Origin: Heterotrichella gracilis | Taxonomy: Eukaryota > Sar > Xanthophyceae > Tribonematales > Xanthonemataceae | Assembly (NCBI GenBank): GCA_032358255.1 | Contig: JAULBX010001115.1 | Span: forward strand, 91,844-155,843 | Direction: 5' to 3' | Length of the DNA stretch: 64,000 nt | Shown: piece by piece, positions 49,998-60,779 of the stretch | Numbering within the stretch: position 1 is the first letter of the stretch | Layout of the letters: every line of letters begins with the position of its first letter | The notes under the pieces: generated by a model | Seen by the model: only the letters and a program-made list of their open reading frames with translations | Database searches by the model: none | What the model was told of the DNA's origin: nothing | Translations under genes and position numbers: made by a program

Positions 49998-52900
49998 TCA
50001 CTCCAGCTCAGGGCGCCCCTCCCACCTCACTGTTGGTCGCTGCCCACCCTCGCGCGGCACCAGCGCACTGCCGGGTCGTGATGAGGGCCCTGGTCTGCTG
50101 CTGGGGCGGCCGGGTGTGCGCTGCGTGTGTAGGCGCATCCATGGGTGGTGCAGCAGTGCAGCTGCGGTGGGGCGGGCAGAGGGTTCTCGTGCCAGGGTGG
50201 ATGTAATGAAGTCGATAGCCTGCACAAAAAGGGCCGCATCAGGCACTGCAGTGTCTAGCTGAGGTCCGTGCAATATATTACGCAGTGGAACGCATATATA
50301 TGATGGATCTTAGAAGTGAGGCATACCTGCAGGTGTGCATATGTATCAAGATAGTAACCCATGTGCATATGCATTACTTCTGAGAGCCATGGCGGCAGCC
50401 GTTGCAATGCATGCAGTCAATTCAGTGGCGGCAGGGTCCCTGGGTTCTGCGGGCATGTGCACAGAGGCATGCATGCAGCTGTTCAACATATGTCGATTAA
50501 TGATCAAGGCACTTAATGATGTAACATGAACAGTCTGATTCCCAGCTGCACGGCGTGGTTTGATGACCAAGCCCCATTCCCTCCCCCTTGCCCCTACCAG
50601 CCAATCATTAGAGTCTAGATCTGCAACCCCATCAGCTCATCAGATCTGCAAGCCCCCACCTCCTCGCTCATCCCCGCCGCCCTCAGCCCTGTTGCCTCCA
50701 GCGCCCCCTCCGCAATGAGCTGCTTGGTGAGGTTGCGTGAGTCGTGGTGGAAGGGGGGCAGACCAGCCAGCAGCTCGTGCACCACGCATCCCAGGGACCA
50801 GATGTCGGTGGCGGAGGCGTGCTGCCGGGACAGGGTGGGCAGGCCGGGGGCCTCCCAGTCCAGCATCTCCGGTGGCATGTAGTGCAGGGTGCCAACCTGG
50901 GGAGGGAGGGAGGGTTGGGGATACTCGTGGACCAACGGTTGTTGCATGCATGCGCACAGATAATTGGTGCAGCTTGAGCTGTCACAATGGTGCACATGTG
51001 GATGTGGTTTGGATGGGGTCCCAGCATGTCAGCAGGGAGGTCTGGAGGAGGCGCATGCGACTCCGCCACATGCCTGTGATCCTTTGACACAAAGCCTCCA
51101 CCCCACCCTCCCACCGCCACCCACCTCTGGGTAGGGCGCGTCCACCCCTGTGTCTATGGCCAGCCCCAGATTGATGACCTTGAGCACACCCCGGCAGAAC
51201 ACCAGATTGGCGGGCTTGAGGTCGCGGTGCACCACACCCAGTCCGTGCAGCGCAGCCAGCGCCTGCAGCAGCGGGTACACCACGCGCAGCACAGCCTCCT
51301 GCTCGGGGATGAGGGGGGCCAAGGGGGGGGAGGTGGGCGCGGTGGGGCCGGAGAGGTATGCCGACAGCCTGCGGCGGGAGGTATGCTGCGCCGCCTGGCC
51401 CTGCGCCGCGCGCGCATGCGCCTTCCTGTCGTGTATCTTGTGCGCCAGCGAGGCCCCGTCTGCGTACTCCTCAACCAGGTAGTGCGCGGTGGCGTCCTCA
51501 AAGGTGCCAAGGCCTGGGGAACAGAGGAAGGGGGATGCAAATGTAAGAAAACGTTTCTGGAGAGCGGTGCATACTGCAAAAACATCTGGCTGTGTAGGGC
51601 AGGTTGATCACATGGGCCCCCCTGTTAGCTAACTATTTGTTGCAAGGTCCATCCCTTGGGGGATGTAGCGTATGGGCTCTGGCTGGAGGATGGCCCCAAT
51701 TGCATGCAGTCAGCAGTGGAGTTGCAGCCATCACCATAACATGGAGGTGCATGCCCTCACCTCGTATGACATTTGGGTGGTTGAGGGTGCATGTGACGTG
51801 CGCCTCCAGCGCCATGTGCCTCAGCAGCAGCGGCGACATCTGCGCCTTGTGGTACGCCTTGATGGCGACAAGCTCGGAGGGGGGGGTGCGCACCACACCG
51901 CAGTACACCTGGGTGGCGGCCCCGTATCCCAGGGGGGACAGGGACAGGAAGGAGTCCAGGCCCTGGGGGAAGAGGAGGGGGTACAATTGGGCAGACGGGA
52001 TGGGATCAGATCCCAATGTACACTGTTGCATCTGCCTAAAGATGCATTTATTTATGTACATTGTTGTATTAATTGAATTTGCCTACTGGTTTGCCTACAA
52101 GCTGGATGAACCTGCGCTGGACAACTCTACACTGTAATAGCATTTTCTTTATATATATGTGTATGCAAGTGCAAACAGAACATTGCATTCATGATGGAGT
52201 AAGTGTTCATAGCCCAGCCTGGCATGCCTTGAAATTGTATTTCCTCCCTCCTCGTGGTGTTGACGGCTTCATGCCCAGGCTAGAGTGGGTGCGGCTGGAG
52301 GAAGAGGAGCCGCTGCGGCTGGAGGGGGTTATACCGCTGCCTGCGCTGCTACCTGCGCTGCTGCCCGCCCCTGAAACCCGCATACTGCCGCCGCCACCTG
52401 CCATGTCCTGCTGCGCTGCCTGGTCCCCGTCTTCGATTGGCGTGAGGCGGGCAGAGCTTATAGCAGCATGAGGTGCACCCAGCTCAGGGCCATGGCCGCC
52501 CTCTGATCTGCACCATCGGGAGGGGGGAGGGGGACATCAGTGTACCATGCCTATGGCAAGCGTGCATCTCATGGCAAGCACGCTCAGCATCGCAGTCTCG
52601 GATTTTCATCATATGATGAGTTCATGCATGAGATGATCATCATCAGATGGTCAAGGCAATAATTGTGTGGTACGCAACGCTCAAGTGGGGCCAGGGCAGT
52701 CCGAATGATTGAGCATTAGATAATCTTGAGCAATCTGAAGATCTCACATATATTGCTGTCAATGTCCACCCCCAAACATCCCCACCCCACCTGTGATCCT
52801 CCCCCTCCCCTCCCTCCCCCCTCAGCCTCAGCCTGGCCAAAGCATGCTCAACAGCAGCCGGCAGCAACGGGGCGCTGTCGGCACCCACCTGGGAGCAATG

Positions 52901-54883
52901 GGAGGAGGATATGTCACGCATGTGTACGCATATGGCAGGTCCTGAGGGTTTACGTGGGGTATCGCCAAAGTGTGCTGTTACAGTATCACATATAGAGCAT
53001 GGTGGGGTGACATCCTGCCAATGGGAGTGGCAATGGGAGGGCTGGGAAACCTGCTTCAGCAGAGGCTATATATGCGGCAGGCGCGCATTGCACAGTACCA
53101 CATGGACATGCATAATGTGTCCCTCCGTGCCTGCCTGCCATATTATGCAAGCAATCGTTGATCATTCAATGGACGGTGTTTGTTATGTTCATGGGGACAT
53201 ACATGCAGTTGGCATGCAGCATGCCTAAGCACAGCCTTGTCATGGCCTGACCCCACCTCAGGATTGCCTCGAGGGGATCCCAGCAGCATGGGAATGGAGA
53301 ATGACTGTGACCGCCCCTCGGGCCCTGCCCCCCTTGGACCCAGGCCCCCTGCATGCGCCATGTTGCGCTGTGTTGCGCTGTGCTGGCGTGGTACTGAGAT
53401 GGAGTGTGCACGTGCCTTGATGGCAGGAAGGCTGATGTCCTCAGATACGTCGGGTGCAATGGCGCGCCTGTTGGAGGGATGTACATCAGTGGGTAAGCAG
53501 ACTGGTATGAGTGTTGTTTGGAGGAATGCATCCTTGTGCGTAGGCATGCCTGTGCACAGTCAGCCCGTTGTTGTGCTGACAGCCTCACTGCTGTCTAAGT
53601 GAGCACACATGGTACATCTAGTGCAGGGCGCATGCACACCCATCACCGCCACCCTTTGTCCTGAACCCCCGTACCCACCTGGCCAGCTGCTTGGACAGCT
53701 TGCGCCCCAGCCCTCCCATCATGTGACTCAAGAAGTCCTCGTTGCGCAGGGCGGCAAAGAAGCCAAGCTTGGAGCCTGCACCGCTTGCGGCACCACCATC
53801 GCCACCATCACCGGATTCTAGCCCCTTGCCCAACTCCGGCAAGGGTGGAAGAGCATCCTCAGTTAAATGTGCTGGGGCAGCAGCGCCCAGCACTGACCCT
53901 CTGCGTGAGTCTGGCACCATCGACCCCCTCCGACTGCCACCAGGCATGTGGCTGGGGTCAAGCGCCAGGGATCCGCGACGCGAGGCTGAATCCCCACCCA
54001 GCGACATGATCGACCCCCGTTGTGAGTCAGACACTGTGAGTGCACCTCTGCGGGACTCCAGGGCGGGTGGCGCCAGTGGCCAGCGGCGTGAGTCCAGGCC
54101 TCCCAGTGGCTCTGTAGGCTGCCTGGGGATGTGTGTGCCAGGTGCAGGCTTGAACATCAGGCTAGCCACGCTCTCATTGAATTCGGGTGAGTGTGCAGCT
54201 CCTGCAGGGGACTGTGCTATCATGGAGCTCCTGCGCGGGGAGGCGGGCAGCGGTCCGCCAGCTGCGCGTGTGGTGGCGGCCATGGTGGGCAGAGTGCAAA
54301 TGGAGCTGCGGCGAGGGGTGGTGGCTGCGGGGAGGGGATGGGGGTGGGCTTGTAAATAATCTTCCTTATGGCCTGGGCAGCTCAAAATATGCAATGCATT
54401 ATCTGGTGCTCTATTGCAGCTGATATACATGCAACCAGGAGTACAATACCCACCTGTGCAGTCTTGGCCATGCACACCAGCCGCTGCCACCCTCAGCATG
54501 GCGCCCGCATCCAGCGCCACGCCATGCCCCTCCGCCACCTGGGCACCATCCACACCCACAGACATGGCAGTGACGCTGCTGCGCCTGCCCCCACTTACCA
54601 CCCACCCGCCCGCCTCAGTTGCGTGTGCAGCACCCAGGCCCACGCCAGAGGGGGAGTGGGTGTCGCGGCGGAAGGAGCGCTGCCGCTGGGGAGGGGCGTG
54701 GGTGACAGGAAGTAGATCTAGAGTGTGGGTGGCAGAGACTGTTGCAAAGGTGTCTGGTTGTGCATGGTTGTGTCCCCGCCGTGTGAGTGAGCTCTGCCTG
54801 GATGCTGCTGGTGAGGAGGCGAAGGAGGGGGCCTTGCGGGGGCTGGCGCTGGGGGCGCTGCCGGTCACTGTCAGGTCATCCAT
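49998..54883 (-). CDS. Protein kinase-domain protein with NLG in place of DFG
   Basis: Nine minus-strand exons (54883-54454, 54324-53679, 53467-53257, 52888-52791, 52507-52228, 51962-51761, 51513-51125, 50896-50660, 50219-49998) join in phase to 904 residues; the fifth ends at a GC donor. Residues 1-555 are low complexity and Ser/Arg/Pro/Gly-rich, with about eight RRxS-type sites. The kinase domain spans about 556-880. It has glycine loop LGYGAATQV (566-574), VAIK with K590, helix-C Glu in [15 protein letters not shown] (718-725), [25 protein letters not shown] and the subdomain XI Arg in [13 protein letters not shown]. The DFG position reads N737-L-G, so the Mg-binding Asp is missing while Lys and HRD are kept. 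A Ser/Ala/Pro insert of about 40 residues sits before helix E. Closest in style to Aurora/PLK-like kinases, but family is unassigned. Confidence 0.85.
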
Positions 54884-56631
54884 GTGGAGAAAACGCGTGT
54901 GCCAGCTGGACTTGAAGTAGTTTCTTGTATTGCTGAAGGGGCTGACTGTCACAGTGGGATTACCTTGCAATCTTGCAATATACTTTCCGAGCCCTGAAGT
55001 TGTTTTCCAATTGACTGCCACAGGAAGATTTATTCTGCCTTGTTAGCTGCAGCCCAACTTGGTATGTTATCTGCCTACACCTGCTCAGGGAGCAGCTGGT
55101 GCCATCAGTGGTGGCAGAGCGGTTCTGTCCATGACCAGAAAGGTTACACTCAGCATGCTTTGTGTGGCAAGGCAATGGTTATCAAGGAAAGTATGGGGCA
55201 GTAGGTTGAAAGTTGGTGCACGGGTAAAGTGAAGTGCTTGTGAGCTTGGACTCAACGCAGCGACAGGGTGTGTGTCATTGTCACTGGCTTCATGCCCTAT
55301 GCTGCCTGCTTATTAACAAACGAAGGGATGGCCAGCTCACCTGTACAATTTCTGTGCAGGAATAGCTTGGGGTAACGTTGATGACATTTAATGCAATTCC
55401 TGAGACTACTATGTTTATCTCCCAGCTGACAATTCCAAAAACTGTATGCGTGGTGGGGACTCGGAACTGAGCCCACTTCAGTTGCATGGCAGGGGACCCT
55501 GTTGCAGGAGGTGGATAGCTGGCGACTTGCACCCGCCGCATGGTTAAAAAGTGCTTAACTTACCTCGTTACACGCACCGGCATAGAGCTGCAGCTGTTGT
55601 CTCGAGTTGCAAAAACACCACCAGACATGCCCGCATGTGAAAGTCATTGACCCCACAACCAACCCCTTGGGAATAGATGCGCCATTGCATGGGTGAACTG
55701 TCAACGAAATCTCAACAACCGGTTTTGGAACGCCGGAGAGCGCTGGTCCGCTTATTGGTACGCCAAGGAGGTACATGGTATTGTGTGCTGGGAGGCCATA
55801 CGACAGACTTCTCGTGAAGCTGAGACTGAGGAGGAACCCCTACCCCCCTTGTCTGGCAGTCACAAGGTAGCCCAGCCCTGGGCAGCTGTGCCCACCAAGC
55901 TTATACAACCTGAGCGTGCAACCCTTAAGACTCTTAGCAAGTCCTAGACGGGTCTGGGGATCTCAGAAGCCATAAGCAGACTTCGGACCCTTCACATGCC
56001 GTGCATGGTCCTGCGCCACACACAGTTTAGAGCAGACTATTCGCGCCTGGCTTGACGACTGCGTTGCTTGCCCCTGATTTAAAGACGGCAGATATCCATT
56101 AGAGCAGCTTGCTTCCATATTAGTACATAGCAAGCTTTTGCCAGGACTTGTGGCCGTCGCAGCAGTGCTCCTAGCCAGGTGCCAGTACAGGGCAAAAGCC
56201 ACGCACTGGTGAGGTATGGTAGAGAAAAGCGAGGGTATTTCAATGTTTTTACTATGCAAGCATACTGTGAAACGAGAGGACGTTGTGACGCACGCACAAC
56301 AATGCATGCAAGCATTCATTGCCATTCTGGTGGGTGGCGCACGGTTGCGGCCGCTAACTGTGAGGCCACGCCACTACTACGGCACACAGCATATTCGTGC
56401 CATTTTACTGCCACCAGCGTATTCACTGCCCTATTGCCTACTTCCCACTTTTTTGGGACCCCAGGCCAGTGTCTTGTAAACACCGCTTTGGTGCCAGCCC
56501 TACAACCTATGAGCTACCCCTCCCACAACTCGCCTTGTAAGCTTAGCCATACTTTGGGTTATGATGTGTTAGCACTGATCTGCTCAGACCACCGTGCCAC
56601 CCTCCAGGGCCCAGCAGCAGCAGGGGGTGCG
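54884..56631. other. Divergent intergenic region, kinase/NUDT12-like
   Basis: The promoter space of two divergent genes. No conserved coding exon was recognised. The frame from 55021 into the kinase gene begins with GTG, not ATG. An in-frame ATG at about 56510 could extend the NUDT12-like protein. Confidence 0.5.
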
Positions 56632-59600
56632 ATGCTGCACCGCACGCCTCGAGGTCGGGAGCTAGTGCTTGCTGCACAGAGCTTTGCCGGCTCCCTCCTC
56701 AACCGCAGCGTGGGTGATCGGGGCGCAGCGGGGTTCCTGGCGCAGGCGGCAAACAAGGCCAAGTTCCTTCTGGTTGCAGACAGAAAGGTGAGGAAAACCC
56801 TGGACTAGGGTTTGCGGTGGTGCTGCGGGGGATAATGGGTGTTGACGCTCTACCCTGCACCCAGAAGTTAGCCGGCCTGGGCTATATGTACGGCTGTTGA
56901 CCGGGCATGATTTCCTGTTGTGGGTTGGTGGCGTTGGGGCAGTAAGGGCACTGTGGCTGGTGCTACACTAGCTGGATACGGGTCCTGTGATGCGCTACAC
57001 TGCAGGTGCTGGCGGTGGTTGAGGCGGGGTCTGATGGGCAGCGTGGCGCATCACTGGGGTGGCTGACGGGGGAGCAGCTGCAGGGGGCGGGGCTGGGGCT
57101 GGCGGAGGGGGGGGAGGGCCTGGTGGTGCTAGAGGGGGAAGGTGAGTGAGGGTGCGGAAACAACCGATGCGATGTGTATCCCTGCCCTCCCTCACACACA
57201 TTGCACTTGGCTTGCACGATAGCAACGCATGACGGCAACACCTGCATGATTGCCAGCCTGCACCCACAGCACTTTGCGCTGTTCATGGGATGTTCTTGTC
57301 AGCATATCAAGCGAGCGGTGTTTCATGCCATGCAGGAAGCGGTGAGGCTGCCCCCCTGCCTGTCTACCTCATGGGGCAGTCAGAGGATGACACGTGGCAC
57401 TTTGCAGCAGACGCAGCGCCATCAGGGAGCGCACCCGCGGCCCTGAGTCTGGAACAGTACGGTGAGCACATGGGGGGTCGGCTGGGCGCAATGCTTTGGG
57501 GAGTCACATGCATGGAGAGGTCGCGTGCATGTGGTAACCTGTTTGAATTGTTTCATTGAACTTGGGCAGGTTTCCTAACCGTGCCCCAATAACCCTCATA
57601 TGCATCATTGCTGGCGCCTTCTTCTCCAGTCCATTGCACACACCCTGTCTCTTCTGTGCATTGTTCCTGCAAATAATCCTCGCCCCACATCGCCCCCTGC
57701 AGGCGGCACCTGGCACGAGCTGCGCTCTCTCCTGCCTCTGCTTGACCAGGGGGAGCTGGCGGTGGCGGGGCATGCAATGGCGCTGGCGGCGTGGCACAGG
57801 GTGAGGGGCAGGACACACAGAGGACAAGGAGTTGCCACCAACCCCTTGCTGTTCATACCTGGTGTCCATATGCACTGTGCAATGCTGTGTGCGCCCTGTG
57901 CCCAGCGCTTGTGAATTGTCCATGCGCCGCACACATGTGCGGCAGTGGCCCCGCCCTGACACCCTTTCCCATGACATGCCGCTGGGCGCCCCTGGTGTTC
58001 TTTTCCTCTGACGCTTTTTCCTCGGCATGCCGCTGTGCGCACCCATCCCTTCTCCTGTGGTGTGCAGAGCCAGCGGTGGTGCGGGTGGTGCGGTACCCCC
58101 ACCCGGTCACTGGACCTGGGGGCAAAGCGGGAGTGCACAGGGGAGGGGAAGCACAGGGCGTACCCGAGGACGGATCCAGTGGTGCGTGTACAACCCGCTG
58201 CATGTGGCATGCACACACTCCCTAAAATCGCACACTTCGGTGCATTTGGCATGTACACGCTCCCATAGATTACATGTGGGCTCATTGGCCTAGTTGTGAG
58301 CATAGTCATGCCAGCCATGCACCTCTTGCCTACCCTGCATTCCAGTCTGGTCAGTTCCCTGTTCCTGCCTTCGGCTGTGGGCGGTTGCACAGCGCAAATT
58401 GGGTAATGTGGCTTGCATTGGGGACTGGTGGGGTGGGGAAATGCATTTCAGAAGCAGTACTGCAGCTGGGTCCAGCAGATCACAATTTCTAAACCCATCA
58501 GGTAAGTCTTTTCTTATTTTTTGGAACAAATAGCATCAGCATTTGATCTTTGAATTAAGAATTGTTTACAAATAAGTCATACAACTGACAATCGCCCCTC
58601 CACCTCATCCACCTTCCCTCTCGTGTGAGCCCCATACACATGCCCCCCCGTTCACTCTGCAGGCCATCATGCTCATCGAGTCTAGTGACGGCAGCCGGGC
58701 ACTGCTGGGTCGCAGCCGCAAGATCCGAGCCGGCATGTACACCTGCATGTCTGGATTCATTGACCAGGGGGAGAGCATTGAGGAGGGGGTGCGCAGGGAG
58801 GTGATGGAGGAGGGGGGCGTGGAGGTGGGGGACATTCACATCGTTGGATCACAACCATGGCCAATAGGTGAGGGTGGAGGGTGGGACGGGGATTAAGGCA
58901 TGCCCTGGCATTGGTGTTTACATGGACATGTGCCCAGTGCCTGATTCCAGTTCTGTGTGGCCAAGCCTGGCGGCCAACTCGCCAGGCGCCAGTGGGGGGC
59001 ACGGTGCACTGGCATGGACCCTGCAGCTGGTTTCTTCCCAGGGTGTCTAAATTGTTGCACTCTAGACGCTCTCAATCTCTCTTGCCTACTCTCCTTCACC
59101 GTGTGGTGTCCTCCTATGCTTCAATTCTGCCTGTTGACATCTCGTATCCTTTCCTCCCCGACCCACTGTCCCACCCCCTGGCAGGCCGCGGCGGGTCGTG
59201 TGAGCTCATGGTGGGATGCATCGGCCAGGCGCTGGGTGACGCCATCCACATTGACGAGCGCGAGATGGAGGATGTGGCGTGGTTCAGCAGGGAGGAGCTG
59301 CAGCGGGCACTGGAGTGTGCACAAGACCCGGCAAACCCTTACCTAGGTACGGGGCAGGGGTAGTGGCGCATGGCATGCAAGGTCTGGGACTGCCACGCTG
59401 TGCCTGCATGCACATGTGCGTCATGTGGACCATGGTATGGTCATACTGGGCCTGTAGCATCCCGATAGGTGAGTGGCCAGAGCCAGAACCAGTGATCCAG
59501 GCCTGCAGTTGAGATTGCAAGGAATGCATATGTCTAGACTGTCACAGCTGCATCATGTACCCATATGGATCAATTTGAGTTGAAATGCCTTCAAATGTGT

Positions 59601-59747
59601 GCAGGTGGTCGAGGCAGCCGCAGCAGTGCCCCCGGTGACGCCGCCTCCTCTTTTTGGATCCCCCCTCCCCAGGCCATTGCGCACCACCTCATCAGGGTGT
59701 GGCTGGCCAAGCAGGGGCCATGGTTTGAAGCGCACCCAAAATTGTAG
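56632..59747 (+). CDS. NUDT12: NADH pyrophosphatase / NAD-cap hydrolase, NUDT12-NudC type
   Basis: Eight exons (56632-56787, 57006-57141, 57336-57461, 57703-57800, 58068-58181, 58663-58867, 59185-59346, 59605-59747) join in phase to 379 residues. The N-terminal domain has SFAGSLLNRS and ALAAWHR. A zinc ribbon follows with CGWC (177-180) and C195, then YPRTDPVAIMLIE. The Nudix box is complete at 241-263 (GFIDQGESIEEGVRREVMEEGGV). The SQPWPIG motif at 273-279 is the NADH-specific signature that separates this subfamily from other Nudix enzymes. The protein ends in PKL, a plausible peroxisomal PTS1, as in plant NUDX19 and NUDT12 (PNL). It should cleave NADH/NADPH and perhaps NAD caps on RNA. The expected fourth zinc Cys is absent, with His201 nearby. 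Start 56632 was chosen as the first ATG of the conserved part. Confidence 0.9.
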
Positions 59748-60779
59748 GTGCCCTTAGGGCTATCAGTTGGGCGCCCGCCAGTGTACAGGCCATGCCATTT
59801 AGTAATGTATTGGTCCCGGATATGCACTGGCCAGGGCTCAGCGGTGGGACCCGGGGGTCACTGTGGCATGCGCATATATATGGACGCTGGAAAATTTGGG
59901 TCCTAGGAGCTAGCTAGCTTTGGGGGCGCGCGCGATATTATTCGTGGCGGCCTGATAGGAGTTTCCTTGCTGCAGCAGACTGTCGACATGTACATTGTCA
60001 ACATATACAACGTTGCACAATGATTTCATATTTCATCCCAGTCCACTTATTAAGTAAGTCTTAGAGTATTATTGAAATTGCCATGGCAATCATGATATTA
60101 TATGACTGTATTGTCTAGTCTGTCTCAGCGTCTTGCAAGGTGTGTTACAGGGTGCCGAGAATCTCATCTCAGGTTGGGATGAAGATTCTGAAATAGTATT
60201 TTTGATGAAGACTTGGTTCAAAATGTTGAACGCCAACTTGGAGTTGGTTAAACCCATCACCATGATACATAATGCACGGGCGGAGAAATAAATTTCATTA
60301 AAGAATGTAAGAGGGCAACAGTCTGTTCTGAGAAAGTAGAAAATCTCTGAAGATTGTCCAATCGCGATAATGGAATTGAGCACCAATAAGAAAAACGAGC
60401 AGCTCACAGGCTGAGACGTGCATGGTGCATCAGATTTTATTCTACTTCCATGGCATGTACATGACGGTACTGTACAGTCACGCCACGCCAGTGGCACCAA
60501 CGTCGCATACTAATATTCACCTGTAAACCAAGGACCTAGCAGCTTCGCCCAGTGCATTCATCATTGTGGCCAACATCTCTTGCGGCGCTCCAATTAGATT
60601 GAAGTTCAGGAGCGGCTGTCGTGGCAGCTAAGGCGCGTTATGTTGGTTCCCACAGGCTTCGCTGCTACAATGCCCACCTTGCTGCTCCCTTCCATTCAGT
60701 GACACCCCACCTAAGGGCAAATCAGCGCCCTGCCCTGCCGCCACCACCACAAGTATTGTGTTGGGACTCCCACGAGACC
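59748..60779. other. Intergenic between convergent NUDT12-like and GT90 genes
   Basis: AT-rich 3' flanks. TGTAA occurs near 60522. No gene or repeat family was recognised. Confidence 0.55.

Noticed and set aside
54884-55021. Extension of the kinase N-terminus to 55021
   Set aside because: The codon there is GTG. The first ATG in frame is at 54883 and the phase to the next exon fits it.
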